NCBI GenBank assembly: GCA_000697055.1
Contig: JNDT01000978.1
Location: 1 to 27,996, forward strand
Direction of reading: 5' to 3'
DNA from: Saksenaea vasiformis B4078
Taxonomy: Eukaryota; Mucoromycota; Mucoromycetes; Mucorales; Saksenaeaceae
DNA length: 27,996 nucleotides
Under the pieces are notes generated by a model. The model had not been told where the DNA came from, made no database searches, and saw nothing but the letters and a program-made list of their open reading frames with translations. Position numbers and translations under genes: made by a program. How positions within the stretch are numbered: the stretch's first letter is position 1; every line of letters begins with the position of its first letter. Below, one piece after another: positions 1 to 10,801 of this stretch.

Positions 1-287
1 GAAAGTGTACGTATCGCCGTAGATAATACGGTTTGATACTTAAGGTAAGCGAATTCCTATATTCTCACTAATTTTCTAATCATTCTGTTAGGTTCGTTAT
101 TAATCATTCATACTTTGCAAGTCATTCATATATCGGAAAAGTCATCCCAGTCAATTCTATACTGGATACCATTTTTAATACCATGCGTCACCGGTTAAGG
201 GTATGTTTTCCAAGCTTTTTATACTATTAGCTGACTTCAAAACAGTGCACCATAGGTCACCGTAGTCACGCGGTCAAAAGAAGGCTG

Positions 288-2121
288 ATGATAGACGGGT
301 TTGGCTGTCCGAAGGCAAATCCTTTCACTGCGACAAGCATCGCGATGTCAATGTCAACTTCGGAAGAATCAGACCATTTCGAGACCGCAGAAAGTGACCT
401 GGGATCATTGGATGAAGAGTACAATGAATATGGGGGATACGAGGAAGATGAGGAATATGAGAAATTTAAGAGACGCAAGCAATATGAACAAAATGATGAA
501 GAGTATGAATTGGAGGAAACTGGTAGCGACTATCTGGCAAGTCCACCATTCAAGGAGCGAGCCACGGGTAATTCTCCAGAAGGTAAATAGGATGAAATGT
601 ACATTCGCCTCCATTAGTGGTTCATTCCAATAATGACTCGTACGTACAAGTGCCTCATGAAGAGATTGATGTAAGACCGCCATCACCACCACGGCGAATA
701 CTACCAAAGTAAGAAGAAGTTTGAAGCATTGTTATCTCATGCGCTTGATTAGAGTGATTATATCGAAGAAGCGCCGACGCCTCCTATTTGATCCACAACC
801 GAACGCACGCGAACTTACGGTAGACGATTTTTACGGTGATGAATACGACTTCAGGTCACCGTCGCCCGCACCTAGAGAACAGGAACAGGCAGAACGAAAT
901 GGAGCTGAACAAGAACACATGGCTAGTGAAAATAAGGAACCAGAACATGAGCGGGGAACAAATGAGAATGACGGACCAGAACAGGAACAGAGAACGAGCG
1001 AGAACAATGAACCAGAAGAGGAACGAAGGGTAGGCGAGAACAATGAACCAGACGAGGAGCGAAGGGAAAGCGAGAACAATGGATCAGAACAGGAACGAAG
1101 GGAAGACGAGAATCATGAACTAGACGAGGAGCGAAGGGAAAGCGAGAACAATGGATCAGAACAGGAACGAAGGGAAGACGAGAATCATGAACTAGACGAG
1201 GAGCGAAGGGAAAGCGAGAACAATGGATCAGAACAGGAACGAAGGGAAGACGAGAATCATGAACTAGACGAGGAGCGAAGGGAAAGCGAGAACAATGGAT
1301 CAGAACAGGAACGAAGGGAAGACGAGAATCATGAACTAGACGAGGAGCGAAGGGAAAGCGAGAACAATGGATCAGAACAGGAACGAAGGGAAGACGAGAA
1401 TCATGAACTAGACGAGGAGCGAAGGGAAAGCGAGAACAATGGATCAGAACAGGAACGAAGGGAAGACGAGAATCATGAACTAGACGAGGAGCGAAGGGAA
1501 AGCGAGAACAATGGATCAGAACAGGAACGAAGGGAAGACGAGAATCATGAACTAGACGAGGAGCGAAGGGAAAGCGAGAACAATGGATCAGAACAGGAAC
1601 GAAGGGAAGACGAGAATCATGAACTAGACGAGGAGCGAAGGGAAAGCGAGAACAATGGATCAGAACAGGAACGAAGGGAAGACGAGAATCATGAACCAGA
1701 AGAGGAGCGAAGAGCAGGCGAGAATAATGAACAAGAGCAGGAGCGAAGAGCGACCGAGAATAACGAACAAGAAGAGGAACGAAGAGCAGGCGAGAATAAT
1801 GAACAAGGGGAGGAACGAAGAGCAGGCGAGGATACCGAAGCAACCGGAGATACTACGGCAGAAACACGAGAACAACAGCACATCAATTCGATCGTTAAGA
1901 ACCTACGGAAAAAGCATACATGGTGGACAGATGAAGAAGTAGAATGTCTTAAGAAAGGACTCGGGATAGTGAAAGGGCGTAACTGGAGTGCCATCAAACG
2001 TTTGTTCCCAGCAGAGCTGACTAACCGCACCAACGTACAACTGAAAGATAAAGCAAGAACCGAGATAAAAAAACTCAGGCAAGCTAATTTGCCACTGGGG
2101 GAATTCGAGTACGCCTTGTAA
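288..2121 (+). CDS. Telobox/Myb DNA-binding protein with a large acidic 24-aa repeat array
   Basis: Proposed exons are 288-582, 651-708 and 753-2121, giving 573 aa. Joining them across 583-650 and 709-752 keeps one frame and yields an acidic, Tyr/Glu-rich N-terminus, a proline/arginine-rich linker (RPPSPPRRILPK) and a basic patch (SKKRRR). Residues 216-431 are nine 24-aa repeats of the type ELDEERRESENNGSEQERRE. They are flanked on both sides by looser 12-aa units. The C-terminus (about 505-558) is a single Myb/SANT repeat: WWTDEEV, then RNWSAI, then NRTNVQLKDKAR. The last segment matches the telobox of TRF/Taz1/Tbf1-type proteins, which bind TTAGGG-like repeats at telomeres or in promoters. 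The tryptophan usual in LKDRWR is Ala here. I infer a nuclear DNA-binding role; binding to telomeric DNA is unproven. An alternative acceptor at 617 would also stay in frame but leaves only a 35-nt intron. Confidence 0.8.
1045..1692 (+). repeat. 72-bp coding minisatellite, nine near-identical copies
   Basis: Units start at 1045, 1117, 1189, 1261, 1333, 1405, 1477, 1549 and 1621. Each is 72 bp and encodes 24 aa in frame. Copies 2-9 start gaactagacgaggagcg; the first differs by having gaaccagac. Each 72-bp unit is itself two diverged 36-bp/12-aa units. Single, more diverged 12-aa units continue on both sides (about 880-1044 and 1693-1830). This indicates an old 36-bp repeat with a recent 72-bp expansion in the middle. 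Confidence 0.97.
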
Positions 2122-2564
2122 AACAAATAATTGTTGCATCAAACGAGAGCTGCACATTTTATAATAGAACCAACGTAAGCCTTCTGATTAGATGGTGTAT
2201 TATACCAACTCCAAAACATAATGTAATCTGATTAAACAAATCATGCAAATACAAACATACACAATCCCTGCTATTACTTTTAACAAATGACGGATAGTTT
2301 TAGAGCGCGTGTCTCTCCGTAGGGCATGATTGACTATGTTGTAAAATAGAGACTTACCAGTAGTGAACTATTTCATGATAACGATGCATATTTCCATCAA
2401 GGAGCTATTCATATTTCATATTTTCTTTTTCTTTCCTACCCATTCAACATTTTCGTTTCGCTATGACCTCACTCCAAGTAAACTTTTGGTCTTGCGAAGT
2501 AGCAAAGAAAATATTTTAAAAATATAACGAATGAGGGAGAGACAGAGAACGACAATGTTATTAT
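2122..2564. other. Intergenic region between convergent genes
   Basis: This AT-rich spacer holds the 3' ends of the telobox gene and the histidine kinase gene, which converge here. I see no ORF, RNA gene or repeat in it. The window's first 287 bases likewise show no recognisable feature beyond the presumed promoter of the telobox gene. Confidence 0.6.
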
Positions 2565-5500
2565 CTATTTTTGAAGTAGCAGATACTTTCGAATGATATC
2601 ACTTAGTACGGCGAAATTAACGGGTTTTGAAATATAGGTAGAGAATCCATTGGCCAAGCACTTACTCGCCACGTCGCTCATGACATTGGCAGAAAGTGCC
2701 ACAATCGGTATTGCTTGATCAGTCTGAGCGAGATGTTGCGATTCCCAAGCACGGATCTCACGCGTTGCTTCATACCCATCTATTTCCATCCGTCCATTCC
2801 ATGTTAAAAAAAACCAAGTCTCCATCAAGATCTAGTCGTACCTTTCACCGGCATAAAAAGATCACACAAAATTAATGAATAATAATTGGGTGGTCGACTG
2901 AGAAACTTCTTCACACATTCGTCACCGTCGTTGGCGATATCTGTGCTTAATCCAACACGCGTCAAATACCGCGCGAGGACTTTTTGATTGACAGAATTAT
3001 CTGGTTTGTTCAGCCGGTTATTATTTTTCAGACATCATCTTATCTTTTCTTTACCTTCTACCAATAGCACACGGAATCCTTTACCGCCTACGTCATGTTC
3101 CATTTTCCTGAACATCTCCTTTTGTTCAGTCACACGGCGACGAGAAGCATCAGGTGCAGCATCCTCCTGCTCTGAATCATCTAGCGTTCCACTCTGCTGG
3201 AGACCAAAATACCAGTTGAGCTTACTTCGCTTGATAGGTTTGAAAACAAAGCCGCAGTTTCGTGGGAGAACATGTTCCTCTGACGCTTCGGCGCTTTCCA
3301 TGAGGGAAGAGCGTTGGATCGGCGTTGTGAGGACAAGGACATTCGCGTCGTGATGAACAGGACTTTGACGTACAAGACGCGTTATCGACAAGATCTGCTG
3401 CTCCGAAGTCAGATTAATCATGATATAGTCGTACGCCGCTTCGTTTGGACTAGCTAGCTTTTCTTCTGCTACTTCATGACCACTGCACACAATCAAATCA
3501 AACTCTTGACGTGACCAGAAATTACCCAAGATGGATTCGACATGCTTTGCCAGTGTATTTCGGGAGTGGCCCCATTCCGACACAATCAATGCACGCGGAG
3601 GTAACCCCCGAGACGGTGTCAGTGGTAACATGATTTCCGTATTCGGTGAGCTTAATCCTGAGCTGGTACCAAATGTCGGTACCTTGACATCACCTTTCCG
3701 TCTGAGTTCATCCTGTAGCTTTGGACTCGCTGCACCTTCTCTCGATACTAATAGTTGCGGTTTAGCACTGCGCGATGGGGGCGGATGTAACTGCATAGCT
3801 GCTGTCTTGTTCATCATGGCATTGTGAAGTAATTCGATAGAGCTGGGGATGTCGCTCGCCTGTGAATGCTTTTTCGAATGGGCCAAAGGAGAAGGACCAA
3901 ACGCAGCATTCTCCGAGGGATTACCCAGACGTAAGGAAGATATCTCCTGGCTCGCTGGATACCCATCCGTCCGGAAGAACGGATTACTGGTGGTTTCATT
4001 TTGGGGTGTCTGAGGTTGTGGCTGCGTCTGAGATGCAGGTACACCGAACTTCACCGTAAAGTAGAACGAGGAACCTTCGCCTTTCTTACTTTTGCACTTC
4101 ATCTCGCCGCCATGCAACTCGATGAGTTGCCGCGAAATAACGAGACCGAGACCACTGCCACCATGTTTGCGCGTTGTCTGTCAAACATAGAATATATAAG
4201 CTACATGTGATCCAATAGCATCACTGCTTACCGAGCTGTCAATCTGTGAGAAAGGCTTGAACATCACAGCTTCGCCATCCGAATCAAATCCGGCACCGGT
4301 GTCTACGACTTCGAACAGTAACGTCAGCTCAGACTCTTCTTTGTCTAGCCGTTGCACCGAACACTGGGTGAAGACTTCTCCCTCTGTCGTAAATTTAATG
4401 GCATTCTAGGTTGCCATGAGTTCTGTTAATATCCAAATTAGCCTTTAAAGGGTTGTACATCCCAACCGGAAGTTAACTTACTCCAATGAGATTCAACAAC
4501 ACCTGGCGTAATCGGACTCGGTCTCCCACAACTACGTCAGGGACGTCATCGTCCACCCAGAAGCTAAGTTCAAGTCCCTTTTGTATGGCCAATGTGGAAA
4601 GAAGCTCATTTGCATCCTCGATCATCGTAACCAAACTGAATGGTTCCCATTCCAGCTTCATCATGCCCGCTTCTACCTTGCTAAGATCAAGTATATCGTT
4701 GATGACAACCAGCAAAGACTCTGCTGATTGTTGAATGGTATGGGCATAATCCAGCTGTTCTGGCGTCAGTTCCGTGTCAAGTAAGAAGTTCAGCATTCCT
4801 GTGATCCCAATAAGGGGCGTCCGAATTTCTGTGCATCTAACGTTAGAAAAATTCTGTAAACAGTTAATTTCTGCCGTACCATGTGACATATTGGACAGAA
4901 ATCTGGTTTTGCTTTCTGTAGATTTCTGTGCAGCATCATGTGCTTCTTTGAGTTTATGCTCTAAAAGCTTGTGGTCGTTGATATCGGTGCTAGGTGCATG
5001 TAAATATCGGGTGCTCCATGCAGTTATTAAAAGAACAAGGGACTTACCAAGTTCCAAACCATCGAACATCACGCGAATCCATCTCATCGACAGAGATGCA
5101 CTTTACCAAGAACCATCGATATTCACCTTCTCCACTTAATAATCGGACTTCATTCTGCCATGTCACACCCGCGGTTTTCAGCGGTGGTAAGTCCGGGAGT
5201 TGAAGTTTCTGTCGGTCATCTGGATGGACTTGTGACATGAAGCCGAGCCCCATCGTCCGATCAAAAGGCTGACCAGAGTAACTTTCCCATTTTCCATTTG
5301 CATAAGTCAAACCGGCTGCAGGTGAAAAGGTAAAGACAATTTGAGGTATTGCCTCGGCTAGCAATCTGTATTTCCGTTCATTATTTTCAATTTCCATTTG
5401 GCGCACGCTGCTTTCTTTCTCAATATGTTGATCATGTACGTCAGTGCTGATACACAATGTGTCAGTGTCACATCATTGACGTAAAGAGTCATGTTTGTTT

Positions 5501-8100
5501 GCTTACCAAGTACCTATCATGAATGGGGTAAGCAATTACATGCATGCAGGAACCATATTATGTCCTTACCAAACCAATGAATAATTCTGCCTTTCAAATC
5601 TCGCAACGGCACAATACGCCAGAGGAAGCATCGGTAGGCACCATCGAACCGACGCAATCGGTATTCGCCTGAAAAACTGTTGCCCAGATCAAATGCAGTC
5701 TTCCACGCTTTTCGGCAGTCCGCTTGATCATCGGGATGCATGTGTGAAAGCCATCGAGGACCCAGGTGATCCTGGAGGGATCTCCCTGTGTATTGCAACG
5801 TCCTGTTGTTCACCCATGTTATCTGGCCAGTGCTGGTAGAACACGTACTAAAAAAAACATGAAACGTTTTTAATTTGCCATGCATCCTATCAACACACTC
5901 ACAAGACATGGATCGGCATCCCATCAATGATAAGACGAAGCAAGCTCGGCTTGGGTGGAACTAAGATCCGCTCGTTGCCGTCCTTGGTGCGCCCCGACAG
6001 TTTGTTATTCTGACAGCGGAACTCTTCTTCATCGAGAGGATCTTCCAACCGCAGATAGCCACTTTGCTTACGCTGACATCGTCGTTTCATCTTATGTTTT
6101 CGTCGTCGCTGACTCTTCATATGTCGACCATGGACGGAGCCACGACCCAACCCTGTTTCTGCATGCTCATCCTTTAACGAAGGTTGACTCTGTAACCTTT
6201 GTCCTTTGGTCTCTTGATGACAGGTCTCACTAGACTTGAAAGCCATTTTGGAGGAGGGAAGCGACTGGTAGTTGAGGGACCAATTTTGCAAAAGGGATTT
6301 GGATGGTGGTGAACCCGATAAGCGCGCTGTCATGGATGTGTGTTGACCTTTGCCTGCATGGCCATCTGACACGCGTTCTGAACCTGCTTTCGCTCCTATC
6401 ATTTCGGCAGGTGCTGAAAATGTCGAGCCATCTGAAGAAGAGGATGATAGTTCTACGTCCGTTTCAAGACAAGTCGCACCATGTTTCATAGAGGCGTGTG
6501 CAGTTGGAGAATCAAACGATTGTTCAGTTGTTGTCGGCGCTGGAAAGTTGGTCAACACGTTGGAAAGAAACAGAGGATCTTTTGACGGTGTCTGCGCGGT
6601 CATCTCTAGCTCTGATTTGGAAGTGATATCTGGTTTGCTAGCCGATGTAATATCACCCAATTTGTCGGAGTACTGCGAATCACTTTGACGCGGGGTATGA
6701 TGATCGTCATGATCCTGTTTTGAGATGCGTTCGCTGGCGATGGCATTGGACAAGCTTGTGGCTATGAAGGGAGCTAATGAACGAAGACTGGATAGTAGTA
6801 CAGGTGGATATGGAACGACAGGGGATAGTAATGATAGGATGGCCATCGGTGTGGGAAGTTGGGTTCGTTCTTGTTGAGTGGAAGGAGAAGGAGTTTTCAC
6901 ATCGAAAGGATGCACGATAGGGACGTGAACAACGGAATGAACGTTGGAGATCGGCAAGGGGAATGGTACGTTGTTGCTTATGTAAGACTCCGGAGACACC
7001 GGATTAAATGCTTCATCGTCAATATTGGGTACCGACTGAAAAAAAGGATTCACATCTGCATCCATCATTGCAGGTGACGGTGCAGGCGATTGTGACCAAG
7101 GAGAAGGCTGCTGCTGTTCATATTCATCATAGTTGCGAAGGAATGCAGCACCTATGCCAGCGGCTTCATCCCTGTCGAGACAGCAAACAATGTCCTCCTC
7201 CATTTTGGAAGAGTCTACCAGAATCTCAGAGTCGGTAAATAGCTCGGTGGCCTCGCCTTCTTCCAGTTTGTGTAAGCATGGCGTAGTAATCACAGGTGGA
7301 TTCCAGTTTAGGCGTCTAGATGTCTTTTCGGTTTGCTCTAATAATGCACGTTTGAACATCTGAGCATCATCTAGATGATCCTTTTTTAGTCGACGCGGGT
7401 TGATGGGATGACTGGAGTGTTGTCGATATTCTCTTGAAATGACGACGGGTGCATTTCGTCGGAGAATCCGTTGCACACTGGGGTTATTGATAAGTGGCTC
7501 TGGTTCCGATTCTAATGGCTGTAATCGGTCAAAGCAACAAGGAAGATGGCGTGGTCGGAATGATTTTTCATGGGCGGAAACATTCTGTACAAAGTACCCT
7601 GCATCGGCAGAATGATCCGACGGCGCTTTCTCTGGTTGGTCCCGGTATGTAGCACCTTTTTTGTTGTAAACAGCTTTGAGACCCCATGGACCTGTCCAAG
7701 GGTCATTCGGGTCCTGCGGCACGCTCAAAGCAATCCTAGTGGCATGAAAAGCGGGTCCAACCATGAGATCGGCCATTGTTTTCCACCATGCATGGATAGA
7801 GATTTCAGTTGCAAGTTTTAGTGATGTATGGTACAGATTGGGTGGTTCGATGGTAAGGACGTCCACTGGGCGGCGTGGTAGCTTTGTCGGCCTATCACTT
7901 GGTTGGGCCCTGTCATTTGGTTTTGGTCTGTCATTTGATTTTGTAGTATCTTCTTGTTGTTCCTGCTGCGACTGTTGTAACTGTCGCTGTTGAAGTTTTT
8001 TCTGGTCCGAAAATAGTTGAGCATGATATTGAGACTTTGCTGAAGAAGTCTGTTTGGATGAAGAGGTTCCTGTCGACTGTGTTGTTGATAGTTCCGCCAT
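2565..8100 (-). CDS. Hybrid histidine kinase (PAS-PAS-HisKA-HATPase-pseudoREC-REC)
   Basis: Ten exons on the minus strand: 8100-5903, 5847-5570, 5513-5507, 5446-5048, 4989-4880, 4828-4482, 4405-4232, 4177-3055, 3000-2842 and 2779-2565. They total 5010 nt, or 1669 aa. The start is the first in-frame ATG after a TGA at 8136-8134. The N-terminal 715 residues are Ser/Gln-rich and mostly disordered, with one conserved-looking block at about 82-148 ([18 protein letters not shown]), perhaps GAF-like. There are two PAS/PAC domains (about 720-830 and 850-961), each ending in WFGTCTD. HisKA carries H997 in [13 protein letters not shown]. HATPase has the N box NAIKFT (1114), DTGAG (1148-1152) and GGSGLGL (1177-1183). 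A receiver-like region (about 1364-1495) lacks the Asp. The terminal receiver has the E1545-D1546 pair, phospho-acceptor D1592 and K1650. It is probably a cytoplasmic phosphorelay sensor signalling through an Ypd1-type transmitter; no membrane segment is evident and the stimulus is unknown. Confidence 0.93.
5507..5513 (-). other. 7-nt micro-exon (exon 3 of the hybrid histidine kinase)
   Basis: The exon reads gtacttg, preceded by ...atgatag and followed by gtaagc. It is flanked by introns of 56 nt (5514-5569) and 60 nt (5447-5506). It joins the g at 5570 and the c at 5446 to give Gly-Thr-Cys, completing the PAS/PAC end motif WFGTCTDVHDQH. The second PAS of the same protein has the equivalent WFGTCTDINDHK. 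Without this exon the motif is broken and the frame is lost. Confidence 0.85.
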
Positions 8101-9235
8101 CCTTTTCTTTTTTTTTTTCACGGTATTACTCAATCATATGCTTAGGCAGAACCTAAAAAGACGTCGGTGCGAAGAACACAATATTGCCTGATAATGGTTG
8201 TACGATATATCAATATTTTTAACACTGAGTACAAGAACGTGCTTTTTTTCTTTTGCTCAGTACCCTAAGAATATGTTTTGTAGAGGAATCCGAGAATGCC
8301 TAACAGTACACATGTGAGAAAATAGGACCATTCTGAAGTAGTATTGTTCATACCAATGACAAACTGTAAACAGTATTTATAGTCTTGTAAGTTACAAGGG
8401 ATCGTGGTCGAATGAAGGAGATGGTCAAAAAAGAAAAGTACGATAAACGAGTCAGGTTTCAACTACCTTTTTTTTTTTTTTAGGTCTATGACGTAGTTTT
8501 TTTCTATGACGCTTCGCAGTTTCAGACCAAGCCGCTTTTGGTAATAATCAATAGGCAATTTAGGAAACGGTGATGGCATAGTTGAACACAAATGGTCCAA
8601 TTGCCAAAATAATCCAGTGATAGGGAACATTGTTCTCCGAAAGAAATGATTTGCTCTTTTTCTTTCTTTTTCTTATGTATAAAGTATGGCTGAGTAAAAA
8701 TTACAAATTGATGACTAGCAAAGTTTGACAGGTCGACTTTTTACTTAATAGTTTCGGGAAGGCTGAGTTTAGGTTTAATCAGCCTTACAGACAAAAACGA
8801 AGACGTTGCCTGCACTGGGAATGTAATGCAGAAGCCAGAACCAGTAAAGAAAGTTTTACACACGCTTTCGCTTTTAACAAAAACGCACACACACACACGC
8901 ACACACGCGCTTATGTCTCTCCTTAGGTACACGTGCATATGAATGACGGAATACTAATGTCACTGTGAATGAACGATCGACTGATGTTACACGTATCGTT
9001 GTTTGAGTATGCTTGTATTAAAAAGCAGTTGCAGGTCGTGCTACGTAACTGGGCCCGACCACACCGAAGATCCATGTTTGGTGTAACTTGATTACCATGG
9101 CTGCCAAAATGTACCGTTTTCGGTTCCGTAAATGATTTAAGACATCTTCTTTGCGATTCATCCGTGACATGACATCATTTGATTGACTGAGTTTATGATT
9201 CCAAGTTCCGGCTTTGGTTCTCCCATTATTATATT
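8101..9235. other. Intergenic region with the histidine kinase promoter
   Basis: It contains the upstream region of the kinase gene, several T-runs and an (AC)n microsatellite near 8884-8910. On the minus strand at 8352-8269 is a 27-codon ORF (MNNTTSEWSYFLTCVLLGIL...) preceded by a possible acceptor (ctgtttacag). It could be the last exon of a very small membrane protein, but I cannot support a full model. The rest shows no coding signal. Confidence 0.4.
8884..8910. repeat. (AC)n microsatellite
   Basis: A run of about 27 bases of alternating A/C with occasional G substitutions. It lies in the non-coding spacer between the kinase and HMG-box genes. Confidence 0.9.
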
Positions 9236-10222
9236 CTACTGGTTGTTCTGACCGGCAGGCTCGTCTACATTTGGGGCAGGAGATTCAAGAACCTCACTTG
9301 CCCCTTCTACGTCCTCTTCCTGAAGCATGTCAATCTCCTCCTCTTCTTCCTCTAGTTCGTCTTCTTCGTCCTCCTTTTTAACTACTTTTTCTTCCTTGCT
9401 TCCGACCGTTCCGCCCGTGTTGGCCGCTGTATAGGTCTTCATTGCTTCCTCGTATTCCCCTTGTTCTTTCTTGTAAAGGTCGTAATATTTCTGTTATAGA
9501 GTGGTTAGCTATGTTCAAATAAAACATAAACAGTGTGAATTTTACTTGTTTTTCGTCTTTGCTCAATGCCTTCCACTTTTGGCCCAACGCGCGAGTGACC
9601 TCCCCTAATCCTTCATTGGGCAGTTCATCCTTAATTTTATCTCGTTCCATGCGACAGTACAAGAAGAAGACGTTTCCTGGTCCCTTTGGTGCATTAGGAT
9701 CTTTCTTTTTTCGAGGTATTGATGCGCTCGTCAGTTTATTAGAGGCCCTGCTAGTTTTTGTAGGTGGAGGCATTTCTGACTATATTTCCTTGTTAGTTAT
9801 TTGTCATCTATTTGTGATGCTTACAATTCCTGAATCAGTCCCGGAAGCGTCAGTATCGCTCGTACTCTTGCTTTGGTGTCTTGTATCTTCCAGCTGTTCT
9901 AAAAGAATACTTTTTTTATTTTTACTTTTGTTTACAACTTGTCTGTCAATCACAAAAGTTTGCCTACACTCTTTCAACCCTTAACCGCTTGATCTGTCGT
10001 TGAGCTTTGTGGAGTTTGATTTGGATTATGCCATTATCCTATTTTTCATGGTTAACAACAATTAACAGTAATAAGTAAAACTCTTTACTTCTTCGATTTC
10101 GCGAACGCGACGTTTAAGTTCTTTGTATTTACGTTTAAGTTCGTCATCTGTTATGACGTGAGCAACTCTGCATACTTCAACTCTCAACGTTTTCTTTTAC
10201 CTTCTGGTGATACTGTAGTCAT
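9236..10222 (-). CDS. INO80-complex-type subunit: INO80F-like coiled coil plus HMG box
   Basis: Six exons: 10222-10201, 10165-10089, 10038-9968, 9909-9825, 9779-9546 and 9490-9236. They total 744 nt, or 247 aa. Residues 14-67 (DDELKRKYKELKRRVREIEE, then IQRLR-like KRLRVERVILLEQLE) form a basic coiled coil like the fungal INO80F-type domain. A basic Ser/Thr linker follows, then an HMG box at about 112-183 (DPNAPKGPGNVFFLYCRMER ... LGQKWKALSKDEKQKYYDLY) and a strongly acidic tail rich in Glu. This order is what I know for fungal HMG-box INO80 subunits such as fission yeast Nht1. I infer a nuclear role in INO80 chromatin remodelling. The intron at 9780-9824 has a canonical ctaac branch site. The first exon (22 nt) and the 35-nt intron after it are the weakest part of the model; the rest is firm. 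Confidence 0.85.
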
Positions 10223-10801
10223 TGGATTTCCAAGTTTAAAGGGAAAAAAGGCGAAGAAAAGATAAAGGGAAGGAGAAAGAGCAAAATAAAAAAAAAGGGA
10301 AATCGGAAGTTTCTACGTATTGAATATAATGGATATGAATGGGTATGTTTTTTCTTATGTTACCGCGGAGATTTGCTAACGTGGATGATTCCAAATTGTT
10401 TTTTAATCTTTCCGTAGTGAAGTGCAACTGATTCCTTTCAAATGTTAAGTCGGATATTTCTCATAGATTACTTCGTGATTTAGACGTTATTATATTGAAT
10501 TTGGAAGTTGTCTTTGATCATAATGTCTTAATCTGTTTGAAGATGCATAATGTGAATCACCACGCGTGATACTTTTTTGTCACTTGTATATGTTTTTATA
10601 ATGTTTAAATAATTCCACGTCAATTGACACTATTAAAAACGCTGACGGACTGATATTATCCTTTGTGGATAGGATGCATATCATGCAGCCTGGGAAAAAA
10701 AAGCTTAAACTGAGCCCTCCATTTTCAAAGCATGAATTCCCAAGGAAACACCAAGTTTGTCTGAGTTTACATTGCAACCAAGGTAAACAGGGTAGCGTTT
10801 T
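10223..10801. other. Intergenic region, nothing recognised
   Basis: This is the 5' flank of the HMG-box gene and the 3' flank of the PIG-L gene. It is AT-rich and contains purine-rich stretches near 10240-10310. I see no coding, RNA or repeat signal that I can support. Confidence 0.5.

Noticed and set aside
583..617. 35-nt intron alternative in the telobox gene
   Set aside because: It keeps the frame, but 35 nt is shorter than nearly all introns here. The acceptor at 649-650 gives a normal 68-nt intron with a better branch region.
923..1843. 306-codon minus-strand ORF opposite the telobox gene
   Set aside because: It is a by-product of the 72-bp repeat, whose length is a multiple of three and keeps the antisense frame open. 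Its sequence is just the repeat read backwards.
2780..2828. ATG-initiated extension ([15 protein letters not shown]) of the last kinase exon
   Set aside because: This is intron sequence. Splicing 2842 to 2779 gives the canonical receiver motif [14 protein letters not shown].
9535..9984. 149-codon hydrophobic plus-strand ORF
   Set aside because: It lies antisense over exons 4 and 5 of the HMG-box gene and their introns, which have strong motif support. The hydrophobicity comes from reading lysine-rich exons in reverse.
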